DNA of 64,000 nucleotides from Bacteroidales bacterium (GCA_024681475.1 JAILAT010000001.1:62001-126000), one strand, 5' to 3'. Counted from the stretch's first letter, positions 36,004 to 46,288 are shown. Made by a program: numbers and translations. Notes: generated by a model not told the origin, from the letters alone.

Positions 36004-36201
36004 TCAACGGAAAAGCTCAAGCCAGCCTTGGTAACCGCCCCACGAAGAGGCAGGGAAGGCAACCATTAAGAGGAAGAAAAGGGCGACTACCAATCCCAAC
36101 ACCGTGACAATGACCAGCAGCACCTTGCGGCTGCGGCGCCGATGGGGATGAACAGACATTTTCTGCTCAAATTCTTTATCTTCTTCGTATTCCTTGGTCA
36201 T
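36004..36201 (-). CDS. small single-pass membrane protein
   Basis: The track ORF is 98 residues, but a start at 36201 (MTKEYEEDKEFEQK) is more plausible and gives 65 residues. The N-terminus is acidic then basic (HPHRRRSRK), followed by one long hydrophobic segment (VLLVIVTVLGLVVALFFLLMVAF) and a short WGGYQGW tail. No family is recognised. It lies between glyA and clpB on the same strand. Whether it is expressed is uncertain. Confidence 0.55.
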   Translation of the reverse strand: MTKEYEEDKEFEQKMSVHPHRRRSRKVLLVIVTVLGLVVALFFLLMVAFPASSWGGYQGWLELFR

Positions 36202-36260
36202 AAAAAAACAATAATGATATAATACTTTTAGGACATTAATCCTGAATAACTGATAAAGGA

Positions 36261-36288
36261 ATGGTCCGACCCATGCGGGTCGGACCAT
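36261..36288 (-). terminator. strong hairpin downstream of glyA
   Basis: ATGGTCCGACCC and GGGTCGGACCAT pair perfectly over 12 bp around an ATGC loop, 16 bp after the glyA stop. The following T run is poor (CCTTT on the minus strand), so it may act as an RNA 3'-end stabiliser or a weak terminator. Confidence 0.7.
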
Positions 36289-36303
36289 TATTAGAAACAA
36301 ATC

Positions 36304-37584
36304 TTACCAAGCGAACAGAGGACGGTTCTGCATCATCTCGTTGACCTGGCCGGTGATCTTGGTGCGGACGGCCTCATCGGTCGGGTTGCAGAGCACGGTG
36401 TCGATCATGTCCACAATCACCTGCATGTCGCCTTCTTTAAGGCCACGGGTGGTGATGGCAGGCGTTCCGACGCGCAGACCGCTGGTCTTGAAAGCGCTGC
36501 GGCTATCGAAAGGCACCATATTCTTGTTGACGGTGATGTCAGCAGCAACCAAAGCGTTCTCAGCCTCCTTACCGGTCAGCTCGGGGAACTTGGTGCGCAG
36601 GTCGATAAGCATGAGGTGGTTGTCGGTGCCGCCGCTGATGACCTTGTAACCCTTGTTGACGAAAGCCTCGCACATGGTCTTGGCGTTCTTCATCACCTGC
36701 TGGATGTACTGGTCGTAGCTGTCGGTCAAAGCCTCGCCAAAAGCGACGGCCTTGGCGGCGATGACGTGCTCCAGCGGGCCACCCTGCGTGCCGGGGAACA
36801 CGGCGCTGTCGAGCAGGGCGCTCATCTTCTTGATTTCACCCTTCGGAGTGGTCTTGCCCCAAGGATTGTCGAAGTCCTGACCCATGAGGATCATACCGCC
36901 GCGGGGACCACGGAGAGTCTTGTGGGTGGTGGTGGTGACGATATGGCAATACTTGACGGCGTTATTCAGGTAACCCTTGGCAATCATGCCGCTGGGGTGG
37001 CTGATGTCGCCCATGAGGATGGCGCCAATCTTGTCGGCGATAGCGCGCATGCGCTCCCAATCCCAGTCACGGCTGTAGGCCGAGCCACCGCCGATGATGA
37101 GCTTGGGATGATACTCGAGGGCTTTCTTCTCCATGTCCTCATAGTCGACCGTACCGGTCTCTTCTTTCACCTGATAGCCAACAACTTTGTAGTTGATACC
37201 CGAGAAGTTGACGGGGCTGCCGTGGCTGAGGTGACCGCCGTGGTTGAGGTCCATACCCATGAAGGTGTCGCCGCTGTTGAGGCAAGCCAGGAAGACAGCC
37301 ATATTGGCCTGGGCACCACTGTGGGGCTGTACGTTAGCCCAGCAGGCACCGTAGAGTTTCTTGGCGCGCTCGATGGCGATGGTCTCGCTCTGGTCCACCA
37401 CCTGGCAGCCGCCGTAGTAGCGCTTGCCGGGGTAGCCTTCAGCATATTTGTTGGTCATCACGGAGCCCATTGCCTCCATGACCTGGTCGCTGACAAAATT
37501 CTCAGAGGCAATCAGTTCGATGCCTTTGGTTTGACGCTCACGCTCTTTCTGGATGAGGTCGAAAATCGCGGTATCTCTTTGCAT
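36304..37584 (-). CDS. glyA: serine hydroxymethyltransferase
   Basis: A 426-residue PLP-dependent enzyme that interconverts serine and glycine while loading one-carbon units onto tetrahydrofolate. The PLP Lys is in [14 protein letters not shown]. Other hallmarks are [10 protein letters not shown] at the N-terminus and [11 protein letters not shown]. Length is normal. It has its own promoter (37626-37657), divergent from mutL. Confidence 0.97.
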   Translation of the reverse strand: MQRDTAIFDLIQKERERQTKGIELIASENFVSDQVMEAMGSVMTNKYAEGYPGKRYYGGCQVVDQSETIAIERAKKLYGACWANVQPHSGAQANMAVFLACLNSGDTFMGMDLNHGGHLSHGSPVNFSGINYKVVGYQVKEETGTVDYEDMEKKALEYHPKLIIGGGSAYSRDWDWERMRAIADKIGAILMGDISHPSGMIAKGYLNNAVKYCHIVTTTTHKTLRGPRGGMILMGQDFDNPWGKTTPKGEIKKMSALLDSAVFPGTQGGPLEHVIAAKAVAFGEALTDSYDQYIQQVMKNAKTMCEAFVNKGYKVISGGTDNHLMLIDLRTKFPELTGKEAENALVAADITVNKNMVPFDSRSAFKTSGLRVGTPAITTRGLKEGDMQVIVDMIDTVLCNPTDEAVRTKITGQVNEMMQNRPLFAW

Positions 37585-37625
37585 ATCAATAAGGTATTTT
37601 AAAATATTGTTATTCTTATAAAATG

Positions 37626-37657
37626 CAAAGATACGAATAAAAATGAAATAGCGGCAA
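37626..37657 (-). promoter_or_regulatory. glyA promoter
   Basis: On the minus strand there is TTG, 21 bases, then TATCTTTG, a good match to the Bacteroidota promoter consensus. The -7 box lies 42 bp upstream of the glyA start. Confidence 0.7.
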
Positions 37658-37675
37658 TTGTTGGGGATTTTTTAG

Positions 37676-37683
37676 TATCTTTG
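37676..37683 (+). promoter_or_regulatory. candidate mutL promoter (-7 TATCTTTG)
   Basis: TATCTTTG on the plus strand, 88 bp before the mutL start chosen here, back-to-back with the glyA promoter. No clear -33 TTG at 19-21 bp. It also sits at the beginning of the over-long track ORF, supporting the later start. Confidence 0.5.
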
Positions 37684-37770
37684 CCATCGCGCTTTGCGGT
37701 TGTCCTGCCTTGCATACTCACTGCAGTACAGCACATTACAATCATTGCAAAGTGCCTAATAAGAATAAAA

Positions 37771-39612
37771 ATGAGTGATATTATCAACATATTGCCCGAC
37801 AGCGTGGCCAACCAGATTGCCGCCGGCGAGGTGGTGGAACGCCCCGCCTCGGCAGTGAAGGAAATGCTGGAGAACGCCATGGATGCAGGCGCGACGGCCA
37901 TCGAGCTGATTGTCAAGGATGCCGGACGCACACTGATTCAGGTCATCGACAACGGCTGCGGCATGTCGGACAGCGACGCACGACTCTGCTTCGAGCGTCA
38001 CGCCACGTCGAAAATCCACAAAGCCGACGACCTTTTCGCTATCCGCACCATGGGATTCCGCGGCGAGGCGCTGGCCGCCATCGCCGCCGTGTCGCAAGTG
38101 GAGCTACGCACCCGCCAGCACGACAGCGAGCTGGGCACCGAGGTGCAGGTGGAAGGCTCAGACGTGAAGGAACAGTGTCCCTGCAACTGCGCGCCAGGCA
38201 CCTCCATCGCTGTCAAGAACCTGTTTTTCAACATCCCTGCACGGCGCAATTTTCTGAAAAAAGACAGCATCGAGTTGTCGCATATCGAGGAGATTTTCCG
38301 TCGCGTAGCGCTGGCCAACTGCGACAAGGACTTTGCCTTCCACCACAACGGAAGGCTGCTCTACGACCTGAAAGCCAGCAATCTGGCACAACGTATCGCC
38401 GGACTCTTCGGCAACAATTACAAGGAGCGTCTCTTTCATGTGCATGAAGAGACCGACATTGTGCGCATCGACGGCTACATTGGCAAGGCAGAGTATGCCA
38501 AACGCACCCGCGGCGAGCAGTATCTTTTCGTCAACAATCGCTTTATCAAGCATATAGGGCTCTCTTCCGCCATCGAGAAGGCGTATGCCGAGCTTATTCC
38601 GGAGCGCACCTATCCCTCCTATTTCGTGATGCTCGAGGTGGACCCCAGCAAAATTGACGTGAACATACACCCCACCAAGACAGAGGTTAAATTCACCGAC
38701 GAGAGTGTGATTTACGCCATCCTGCGGGCGGCGACAAAGAAGGCGTTGGGCCAGTTTTCGCTGGCCACCGAGCTGGAGTTCAACCCCAGCACCGAGTTCG
38801 ACTTTGCGCCAGCGCCGAAAGACTATACGCCTCAGCCCCCGAAGGTTAGCTACAACTCCAATTACAATCCTTTCGCAAGTCAGAGCGAGACGCGTTTTGA
38901 CTCTTTCAGCAGCAAGAAAAGCCCCTCACGCCACGAGTTCGAACATTTCTTCGACGACACCGACAAACCCTCGGCACGGAGCGAAGAGTGCGCCAGCACC
39001 CCCTCTTTAATCCCCAACGCCGAACATGCCACTGGCACTACGCAGAAAACAAGCGAGATGCCGCTAAGCTATCTAGGGCGCTACATTGTATCGACACTGA
39101 AGTCGGGCATCCTCATCATCGACCAGCAGCGGGCGCATGAGCGCATCATCTACGAACGGCTGATGCTTCGTATGGAACAATCTCAGGCCGCCGCACAGCA
39201 GCTGCTGTTTCCCGTCAACTGCCGTTTCAACGCCGGCGACAGCGAGGTGCTGATGGAGATGTTCCCCGAGCTGAAACAGCTGGGATTCGCCATAGAGCCT
39301 CTGGGCCAGAACACTTTTGTGGTGACAGCCACACCGGTAGACATCACCGACAACGACATACAGAGCCTGCTGGAGCAAGCCATCAGTGATTACAAAGGCA
39401 GCATGATGCAGAAGTTCAGCGACCGCAAGCAGAGCCTCTGCGCCGCCCTGGCGCGGCAGACGGCCGTGAAGGCGGGCGCCACGTTGTATCCTCAGGAAAT
39501 GCAGCAGCTCATCGCCGACCTTTTCTCATGCCAAGTGCCACACACCGCTCCTTCAGGCAAGCGCACCATGTTCATTCTCAACGAACAAGAACTAGCAGAA
39601 CGATTCAAATGA
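37771..39612 (+). CDS. mutL: DNA mismatch repair protein MutL
   Basis: MutL of 613 residues from the ATG at 37771 (MSDIINILPDSVANQIAAGEVV); the track start 30 codons upstream lies over the promoter. The GHKL ATPase N-terminus has QIAAGEVVERPASAVKEMLENAMDAG, DNGCGM and TMGFRGEAL. The C-terminal endonuclease-type motif reads DQQRAHERIIYE, matching DQHAxxExxxxE in spacing but with His and Ala replaced. It acts with MutS in mismatch repair. MutS is not in the window. Confidence 0.96.
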   Translation: MSDIINILPDSVANQIAAGEVVERPASAVKEMLENAMDAGATAIELIVKDAGRTLIQVIDNGCGMSDSDARLCFERHATSKIHKADDLFAIRTMGFRGEALAAIAAVSQVELRTRQHDSELGTEVQVEGSDVKEQCPCNCAPGTSIAVKNLFFNIPARRNFLKKDSIELSHIEEIFRRVALANCDKDFAFHHNGRLLYDLKASNLAQRIAGLFGNNYKERLFHVHEETDIVRIDGYIGKAEYAKRTRGEQYLFVNNRFIKHIGLSSAIEKAYAELIPERTYPSYFVMLEVDPSKIDVNIHPTKTEVKFTDESVIYAILRAATKKALGQFSLATELEFNPSTEFDFAPAPKDYTPQPPKVSYNSNYNPFASQSETRFDSFSSKKSPSRHEFEHFFDDTDKPSARSEECASTPSLIPNAEHATGTTQKTSEMPLSYLGRYIVSTLKSGILIIDQQRAHERIIYERLMLRMEQSQAAAQQLLFPVNCRFNAGDSEVLMEMFPELKQLGFAIEPLGQNTFVVTATPVDITDNDIQSLLEQAISDYKGSMMQKFSDRKQSLCAALARQTAVKAGATLYPQEMQQLIADLFSCQVPHTAPSGKRTMFILNEQELAERFK

Positions 39613-39674
39613 ACAGTCATCACTAAGAAGACCACACAATTGTCCAACAACTGACCAGCAACAATAAAGAAAAC

Positions 39675-40511
39675 ATGACACAACAATATGCACCCCAAGG
39701 CTTCCGGATTTTGCCGCCTGCCGTCAAGCACCTGATCATCATCAACGCCCTTTTCTTTTTGACGACCCTCGTGCTTCGCTATTCCATGGGCATTGACTTG
39801 AACCAGTATCTGGCACTGTTCTTTGTGGGGAGCGACTTTTTCCGCCCGTGGCAATTTGTCACCCACATGTTTATTCACGAGAACTTCATGCATCTGTTTC
39901 TCAACATGTTTGCCCTGTGGATGTTCGGCAACATACTGGAGAACTTGTGGGGCACCAAGCGCTTCCTTTTCTATTTCTTTGTATGCGGCATAGGAGCTGG
40001 CCTTATCAGCACACTGGCGACATGGATCACCTCCTCTATCGTGTTGGCCGACATCAACGCCTTCGCTGCAGCACCTTCGCCGGAAGAATTGGCACACGTC
40101 TGCACCCGACACTTCAGAGGATTCTACGACCCCGAACTGCTGAGCAATGCCGTAACCGAATGGCGCAACAATCCGGAAATGACCGACTTGGGCTTCGGCT
40201 ACACCGAGGAACTTATGAAGATGTATCAACGGTTCACCATCGGCATCCCTTCATTGGGCGCGTCGGGAGCCACCTACGGCATCCTGCTTGCCTTCGCCAT
40301 GATGTTCCCCAACGAGCGCATTTACCTTTACTTCCTAGTACCCATGAAGGTGAAATGGTTTGTCATCGGATTCATCGTGATTGAGTTCATCAGCGGAATC
40401 ACAGGCTTCAACCAGCTCGTAGGTCATTTTGCCCATCTGGGTGGCATGCTGTTCGGCCTGATACTCATGTTGATGTGGCGGCGCCGCGACCGAAACAGCC
40501 GCTGGCAATAA
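39675..40511 (+). CDS. rhomboid family intramembrane serine protease
   Basis: A 278-residue rhomboid protease with six membrane segments. The catalytic Ser is in GASGATYG (about residue 197) and the catalytic His in VGHFAHLGG (about residue 250). The family HxxxN-type segment is in HLFLNMFALWMFG. Between membrane segments 2 and 4 there is a roughly 60-residue hydrophilic insertion (about 125-180) seen in Bacteroidota rhomboids. Natural substrate unknown. It follows mutL by 62 bp and precedes rarD by 27 bp. Confidence 0.93.
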   Translation: MTQQYAPQGFRILPPAVKHLIIINALFFLTTLVLRYSMGIDLNQYLALFFVGSDFFRPWQFVTHMFIHENFMHLFLNMFALWMFGNILENLWGTKRFLFYFFVCGIGAGLISTLATWITSSIVLADINAFAAAPSPEELAHVCTRHFRGFYDPELLSNAVTEWRNNPEMTDLGFGYTEELMKMYQRFTIGIPSLGASGATYGILLAFAMMFPNERIYLYFLVPMKVKWFVIGFIVIEFISGITGFNQLVGHFAHLGGMLFGLILMLMWRRRDRNSRWQ

Positions 40512-40538
40512 GGATGCAAACCTCTAACAATTGGCACA

Positions 40539-41450
40539 ATGGGTGAAAACAGACGCGGACTGATATACGGATTTCTGTGCTACTGCATCTGGGGCCTGTT
40601 CCCGCTCTACTGGAAACTGATAGAGCATGTGGACAGCATCGAGATTCTGGCCAACCGCATGGTCTGGTCGGGTGTATTCATGGCCATATTCTTCATGGGC
40701 ATCCGACAGGTGAGATTAAGGAGCCACGTCAAACAACCCATACAATACTTGAAACTGCTCGGCACAGGCAGCATGATGACCTTCAACTGGGGTCTCTACA
40801 TCTGGGCCATCAACCACGGATATATCCTTGAAAGCAGCCTGGGCTACTATATCAATCCGCTGCTCAACGTGTTGCTGGGATTTCTGTTTCTCCACGAGCG
40901 GCTGAACCGTGCCCAGACGGTGGCGCTGCTGCTGGCGCTGGCCGGCGTGCTCTATTTCACCATCGACTATGGGCGCTTTCCCATCATCTCCATTGCGCTG
41001 GCCACCTCGTTTGCCTTCTATGGCCTGTTCAAAAAAAAGATGAAACTCAACGCCACCGCGGCGCTGACCGTGGAGACGCTGTGGATGGTACCTCCTGCAC
41101 TGATATTCATTATCCTGCTGACTGTCAATGGCAATTCGGCGCTCGTCAACTACCAGCCGTGGCATTACAATGCGTTGGTCGAGCCCAATATGTATCTTAC
41201 ATGGCTGCTTCTTTTCCTTGCCGGTGCCGTCACAGCCATACCCTTGCTGCTCTATGGCAAAGCGGCCGAGCGCATCAGCTTGTCGGCCTTGGGTTTTCTG
41301 CAATACGTGTCGCCAACAGGGCAGTTCCTCATCGGCATACTGGTCTACCACGAAACGATGACCACCGCCCATCTGGTCTGCTTCGGATGCATCTGGGCGG
41401 GGCTCACCATCTTCACCATCGACATGGTCAAAGGGCTAAGGAAGAGATGA
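40539..41450 (+). CDS. rarD: RarD-type EamA family permease
   Basis: A 303-residue transporter of the drug/metabolite superfamily with ten membrane segments in two EamA repeats. The N-terminus GLIYGFLCYCIWGLFPLYWKL and the SLGYYINPLLNVLLGFLFLHERL segment are characteristic of RarD proteins. The substrate is unproven. Its last 23 bp overlap, tail to tail, the end of the M28 peptidase gene. Confidence 0.92.
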   Translation: MGENRRGLIYGFLCYCIWGLFPLYWKLIEHVDSIEILANRMVWSGVFMAIFFMGIRQVRLRSHVKQPIQYLKLLGTGSMMTFNWGLYIWAINHGYILESSLGYYINPLLNVLLGFLFLHERLNRAQTVALLLALAGVLYFTIDYGRFPIISIALATSFAFYGLFKKKMKLNATAALTVETLWMVPPALIFIILLTVNGNSALVNYQPWHYNALVEPNMYLTWLLLFLAGAVTAIPLLLYGKAAERISLSALGFLQYVSPTGQFLIGILVYHETMTTAHLVCFGCIWAGLTIFTIDMVKGLRKR

Positions 41451-42744
41451 GTGTCAAGTAATTAAGGTAATGTTCCAAGCTGCAGCCGCTGCAGTTGTCG
41501 GCAGGATCGTGATAGCCGCCATAGCGCTGTCCCATGGAAAGCACATAGATGGCTGGCACCACCTGGGAGAAATAGTAGTGGTCGCTATTGGGTGAATTCT
41601 TGCGGTGCCGAATTTCGGGAGCCACCTCCAACGCCTTGTTCAGCAAATCCAGACGTTCCATGTGTTCCGACACCCTGGGGTCGTCGGCATTGAAGACCAT
41701 CAGACCCTCGTCGCCTCCACAGAAGAGGTCGATGTTCACCAGCAGGCGTACTTTGTCGAAATCAAAGAGAGGATGTTTCACAGCGTATTCCGAGCCTTTC
41801 AGACCGGCTTCCTCACCGCTGAAGAAGCAGAACACGTGGGTGTAGTGAGGATGCTCCTTGACGGCGACACGGGCCAGGTCGAGCACCGCTGCCACACCGC
41901 TGGCATTGTCATGGGCGCCATAGAAAATGACATCGTCGCCCATGGTGCCAAGATGGTCATAATGAGCTGTGTATACAATCATTGTGTCGCATTCGCCTTG
42001 AACATAGCCACAGACATTCTGTGTAGCATATTGGGGATGAAACTAAGTGAAGATGCCACAATGCATCGTGCGTATCTTTTTGGGCATCTTGCTGGCCAGC
42101 ACCTCGATGTAGGCATAGCCATGCTCGTAATCGGTAAAAGCGGGTGAAAAGGTGTTCATCTCATTCATGCCCACCATTACACCTTTGGAGTTGAAGGAGT
42201 TGCGACGACGCAGATTGCTCAACGACGACTTGAACGCCTTCTGCTCCTCTTCGTCTTTGGGCTTGAAGCTGGTGGCGTCGACATAGACAACCACGTCGGC
42301 AAGCAGCGACTTGTTCTTTTTCAAGAACTTGGAGAGTTTCGTGCCGTCGACAAGTATCTCGGGAGGGACGTTGAGCACCTCAAAAGTGCCATACAACGAA
42401 GCAGAGAACGGCGCCACGCGATACTCTTTGAAGGGCTCCAGCGTCACACCATTGACGCTGAGCGAGAGGGGCCCCTCCATCGAGAAGGCACTGAAGGTAT
42501 AGGGCTGGTAATAGTCATCGCCCAAAGGACTGACGCCCAACCGTTTCAGTTCGCTGCGAAGATAGGCGGCAGCGATGGAGTCGCCATGATAGGAATAGCC
42601 ACGGCCATAGAACTGCGGCGAAGTAAGCCGCTCCAGCACCTGACGGGCATAGAGGGTGTCCTGAGCCTTCAAGGAGTTTAAACCAGCGATTAAGACAAAT
42701 ACAGCTAACGCAATAATATTCAATACTTTTCTCATAACAAACAT
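41428..42744 (-). pseudogene. M28 family metallopeptidase interrupted by an in-frame TAG
   Basis: Two track ORFs are parts of one gene in the same frame. The upstream part (42043-42744) has a signal peptide (start probably MRKVLNIIALAVFVL) and the N-terminal region. It ends at TAG (42043-42045), and the frame continues without further stops through ATQNVCGYVQGE into the Zn-peptidase core. The core has the M28 metal ligands: TAHYDHLG, GAHDNASG, SGEEAGLKGS and NIDLF. The whole would be about 438 residues, a normal secreted M28 aminopeptidase. As read, only the N-terminal half is made; the downstream half could start at an internal ATG (41982) but would lack a signal. Confidence 0.85.
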
Positions 42745-42749
42745 TTATA

Positions 42750-44345
42750 TTAAAAACCAGGCAGGCTGAGCCACAGAGTGGGGAGCATCAGCACGAAGCC
42801 CAGCGCAATCAGAATCAAGATAAATTTCCAGGCCCACTTGAACCAGGTGGCGTAAGGGATGCGGGCGATGCCGAGTACGCCGATAAGCACACCGCTGGTG
42901 GGGGTGATCATGTTAGTGAACCCGTCACCGAACTGGAAAGCCAGCACGGTGGTCTGTCGCGAGACTCCGATAAGGTCGGCAAACTGGGCCATGATGGGCA
43001 TGGTGAGGGCCGCCTTGGCACTTCCGCTGGGCATCACCAGATTGAGTGCCGTCTGGAAAAGGTACATAATGCCCATCGATGTCACCTCGCCGGTGTGGGC
43101 CAAGGAGCGCGAGAGGCCGTAGAGGATGGTGTCGATGACGTGTCCATCCTTGAGAATGAAGATGATACCACTTGCCAGACCCACCACAAGGGCTGCGGAG
43201 AGGATGTCCTTGCAGCCTGCCAGGAACAGCTTGGCGATGCCGTCGGCACCTTGTCCGTCGGCGATGCCACTAAGGATACCCATGGCGAGAAACAGTGCGG
43301 AAATCTCCATCACATACCAGTCGTAGCCCAGCACGCCAACAACCAGATAGGCTATGGTAAAGAGCAGGATGTCAAGGATAAAGAAGTGCACCGACTTGCG
43401 GAGCAAGAAAAAACCGCTGAACGCAAAGAGACCAGCCAGCACCGGCATCACCACCAAACTGACTTGCGCGCTTCCAATTTTCAACGTGGTGGTGGGGAAA
43501 AGTACGGCTACCACTATCAACACGACGGAGAGCAACCCGTAGAGCACCCACGCCACCCGTGGCGAACGATACTCAGCCGGCGAAGCCTGCTGCTCGGCGA
43601 CACGATTACGCCAATACTCATCGAGCTGATGGACAGGCGATTTGAGAGGATTTTTCTTTACGCGACGGGCATACCACAGCACGAAAGCGATGCAGAACGT
43701 CGTCAGCACAACCCAGCATGCGAGACGGTATTCTAGTCCCGAGAAGAGGGGCAAATCGGCAATACCCTGGGCGATGCCGATAGTGAAGGGGTTGAGCATG
43801 GCTCCCGCAAAGCCCACATGGGCTGCGACATAGCACATACAGACACCCACCAGCGAGTCGTAGCCCATCTGGATGGCCAGAGGGATGAAAACGACAACAA
43901 AGGCGATGGTCTCCTCGCTCATGCCGAACACGGCGCCAAACAGGCTGAACATAATCATTACCAACGAGATAATGATATTGTTGACACCGACAGCGCGTAT
44001 CACGCCGATGCGGCCGAGCCGCTCGACACGACGCAGAAAAGCCAACACGCCGACATCGATGGCATGGCTGTTGTTGAGTATCCAAAAAGCGCCGCCCACC
44101 ATCAAGATGAAGATCACGATGTCGGCCTTGTCGCAGAAACCGTTGAAAAGTGCGGAGAAGACCTGCCATGTCTGCGGCGCAGCATCAACAGCCCGGAACG
44201 AGCCTTCGACGACCACCTCCTTCTGCGTTTCGCCTACGGTCACCATTTCGCGCTCAAACTCACCGGCAGGCACGAACCATGTGAGCCCCGCGGCCAGGAG
44301 GATGAGCGAAAAGACGATGGTGAAGGTATGGGGTACGCGTTTCAT
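42750..44345 (-). CDS. YfcC/DcuC-type membrane transporter
   Basis: A 531-residue polytopic protein with about twelve membrane segments. The N-terminus VPHTFTIVFSLILLAAGLTWFVPAGEF is the signature of the YfcC family of C4-dicarboxylate carrier-like or basic amino-acid transporters. A second conserved region near the C-terminus is LVMPSGSAKAALTMPIMAQFADLIG. It would be an inner-membrane secondary transporter. The substrate is not clear; peptide or amino acid uptake would fit the M28 peptidase gene 5 bp downstream. Confidence 0.88.
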   Translation of the reverse strand: MKRVPHTFTIVFSLILLAAGLTWFVPAGEFEREMVTVGETQKEVVVEGSFRAVDAAPQTWQVFSALFNGFCDKADIVIFILMVGGAFWILNNSHAIDVGVLAFLRRVERLGRIGVIRAVGVNNIIISLVMIMFSLFGAVFGMSEETIAFVVVFIPLAIQMGYDSLVGVCMCYVAAHVGFAGAMLNPFTIGIAQGIADLPLFSGLEYRLACWVVLTTFCIAFVLWYARRVKKNPLKSPVHQLDEYWRNRVAEQQASPAEYRSPRVAWVLYGLLSVVLIVVAVLFPTTTLKIGSAQVSLVVMPVLAGLFAFSGFFLLRKSVHFFILDILLFTIAYLVVGVLGYDWYVMEISALFLAMGILSGIADGQGADGIAKLFLAGCKDILSAALVVGLASGIIFILKDGHVIDTILYGLSRSLAHTGEVTSMGIMYLFQTALNLVMPSGSAKAALTMPIMAQFADLIGVSRQTTVLAFQFGDGFTNMITPTSGVLIGVLGIARIPYATWFKWAWKFILILIALGFVLMLPTLWLSLPGF

Positions 44346-44362
44346 TGTCGTAATGTCAGATA

Positions 44363-45472
44363 CTATTCATTAATGATATGGTTAACAAGTATTTTTGCAT
44401 TGGCCTCATTGCTGTACAGGTTGCCCAGGAGCGCCTTGCGCTTCTCGATATCCTCATCAGTGAACGGCGTCGACATCAGCTGTGCCAGCAACGAACGCTG
44501 GAGCGCAGGATCATCGGCGATATGGCACACCTGGCCTAACTCGGTGCCGGCCACCATGTGACTGTTGACCAGACAGTGACGGCCTTGATATAGAGCATTG
44601 AGCAACTTGAGTTTCAAGCCCGTAGGCTGGTTGGTGACAAGGATATTGACCTGGGCGTCGCGTATCAAAGTCGACATCTTGTCGTCGTCGGGGTTGGGCA
44701 CGATACGGATGTGGGGATAGCGCCCTGCCAAGGCCACAAGCTGTGGGGAGGGCTGCCTGCCGGCGATGACGGCGGGGGTGTCTGTCTTGGAAAAGACATT
44801 CTCTATCAGATAGATGGCAGACGAATTATTGTCGGCCACCGAGAGGTCGGCATGGAAGAGCGCATAGGTGCCCTGTCCTGGCAGGGACTGGATGGTTTCA
44901 CAGGTGTGCGACGAAGGCATGAGCCAGACATCCTTACAGCCTATGGAACGGAAATGGGCCGCATCGGCTTCGGTGACGGCAAAAATGCCGGCGGCACGCG
45001 CAAGAATATGTTCATAGCGTTTCAACTTGCGTGCCTCGCTACGCAGATAGAACCGTTTCCACCAGCGTTGTTCACTGAAAGCCAGACGACTATAATAGTC
45101 GTGCTCCACATTGTGGGCACGGACGTAGACAGGGCGGTCGGACAGGCTCTCGAGCAGGGCGCAGCAATGGAGGCCCTCGAGCAGCACGGGACCTTGGTCG
45201 TGGCTGATGTCGATAAAGAGTTGTTTGTTGCAGCGTGAAGCGACGATGTAAGGCTCGCGCTGTAAGGCGCGTAAGGGCGAGGTGTCGCGTTTATAATAGG
45301 ATACACGCGCGCAATATTGCTCCAGCTGCGGTGCCTCGGGACGGCCATAGGCGAAACAGTGCAGATGCACGGGCACCCCCATGGCGTGCAACGTCTTGAG
45401 CCGATAGAAGACATCGACCACGCCGCCATAATCGGCAGGCCAAGGGACGTTGAAGGAGACAATGTGGAGCAT
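44363..45472 (-). CDS. family 4-like glycosyltransferase
   Basis: A 369-residue GT-B-fold protein. The N-terminus ILHIV-type strand followed by PWPADYGGVVDVFYRLKTLHAMG is the acceptor-side start typical of GT4 enzymes. A donor-side segment (AVIAGRQPSPQLVALAGRYPHIRIVPNPDDD) follows, and the C-terminal NALYQGRHCLVNSHMVAG replaces the usual E-x7-E motif. It probably adds a sugar to a surface glycan, but its neighbours (an MBL hydrolase and a YfcC transporter) give no pathway. Confidence 0.8.
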   Translation of the reverse strand: MLHIVSFNVPWPADYGGVVDVFYRLKTLHAMGVPVHLHCFAYGRPEAPQLEQYCARVSYYKRDTSPLRALQREPYIVASRCNKQLFIDISHDQGPVLLEGLHCCALLESLSDRPVYVRAHNVEHDYYSRLAFSEQRWWKRFYLRSEARKLKRYEHILARAAGIFAVTEADAAHFRSIGCKDVWLMPSSHTCETIQSLPGQGTYALFHADLSVADNNSSAIYLIENVFSKTDTPAVIAGRQPSPQLVALAGRYPHIRIVPNPDDDKMSTLIRDAQVNILVTNQPTGLKLKLLNALYQGRHCLVNSHMVAGTELGQVCHIADDPALQRSLLAQLMSTPFTDEDIEKRKALLGNLYSNEANAKILVNHIINE

Positions 45473-45499
45473 GGTTGTCAGTATTGTTAGAATATTATA

Positions 45500-46288
45500 T
45501 TACAAGTTAATAATGTCAATTGAGAGACCGTCGTATGCCAGATGGACGCCTGGGGGCAGGGAGCTGTCGACATCGGCATGGAAGCCCATCTGATGGCTCA
45601 TGTGGGTAAGCAGCGCCTCACGAGGCTTGGCTTTGGCGATAATGTCGAGGGCTTCGGGCAGCGAGAAATGGGAGAAATGCTTCTCTTTACGCAACGCATT
45701 GACTACCAAGAGATCAAGATGGGAGACTTTATCCATTTCCTGAAGGGGTAGATGGTTCATGTCGGTGATATAGGCCAAGGAGGCTTGGTCCTCATCGATG
45801 CGGAAGCCAAGGACCGGCAAATCCTTATGCATGCCTCTAATGGGCGTGACGGTGAGCTGCCCCACGCGGAAAGACTCGCCATTGGAGACATCGTGGAGCT
45901 CGGCCTCCGGGAGGCCTGGGAAGGGATGCGGGGCAAAAATGTAGGCATAGTCGCGCCGCAGGGTTGTCAGCGCCTCGCTGTTGGCAAAAAGATCCATCTT
46001 GCGCTGCTGTACCCAATTGAAGGCACGGATGTCGTCGAGGCCGCCGACATGGTCGCGATGGGCGTGGGTGATGAGGATGGCCTCAAGGTGCTGAACGTCG
46101 AGTCGTAGCATCTGCTGGCGAAAGTCGGGGCCGATGTCGATAAGGATGTTGTTGCCCAGCTTGTCGGTGACGAGCGCAGAAGAGCGGAGACGCACATCGT
46201 GGGGGTCGTCAGAATGGCACACCTGACAGGGGCATGCTATGACGGGTACGCCCTGCGAAGTTCCGGTGCCAAGGAAGGATATTCTCAA
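45500..46288 (-). CDS. MBL-fold metallo-hydrolase (PhnP-like)
   Basis: A 262-residue metallo-beta-lactamase-fold enzyme. FLGTGTSQGVP and the Cys pair ACPCQVCHS at the N-terminus, then HAHRDHVGGLDD (the HxHxDH motif), and THMSHQM near the end match PhnP-type phosphodiesterases (phosphoribosyl cyclic phosphate or cyclic nucleotide hydrolases). No other phosphonate genes are present, so the substrate is unknown. Separated by 93 bp from the response regulator upstream. Confidence 0.88.
   Translation of the reverse strand: MRISFLGTGTSQGVPVIACPCQVCHSDDPHDVRLRSSALVTDKLGNNILIDIGPDFRQQMLRLDVQHLEAILITHAHRDHVGGLDDIRAFNWVQQRKMDLFANSEALTTLRRDYAYIFAPHPFPGLPEAELHDVSNGESFRVGQLTVTPIRGMHKDLPVLGFRIDEDQASLAYITDMNHLPLQEMDKVSHLDLLVVNALRKEKHFSHFSLPEALDIIAKAKPREALLTHMSHQMGFHADVDSSLPPGVHLAYDGLSIDIINL

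Noticed and set aside
37681-37770. Upstream 30-codon extension of mutL
   Set aside because: It overlaps the TATCTTTG promoter element and is not MutL-like; the canonical N-terminus starts at 37771.
42043-42045. TAG in the M28 gene as pyrrolysine or other recoded codon
   Set aside because: TAG ends gltX and the gene at 18762 as an ordinary stop, and no recoding machinery or structure is visible.
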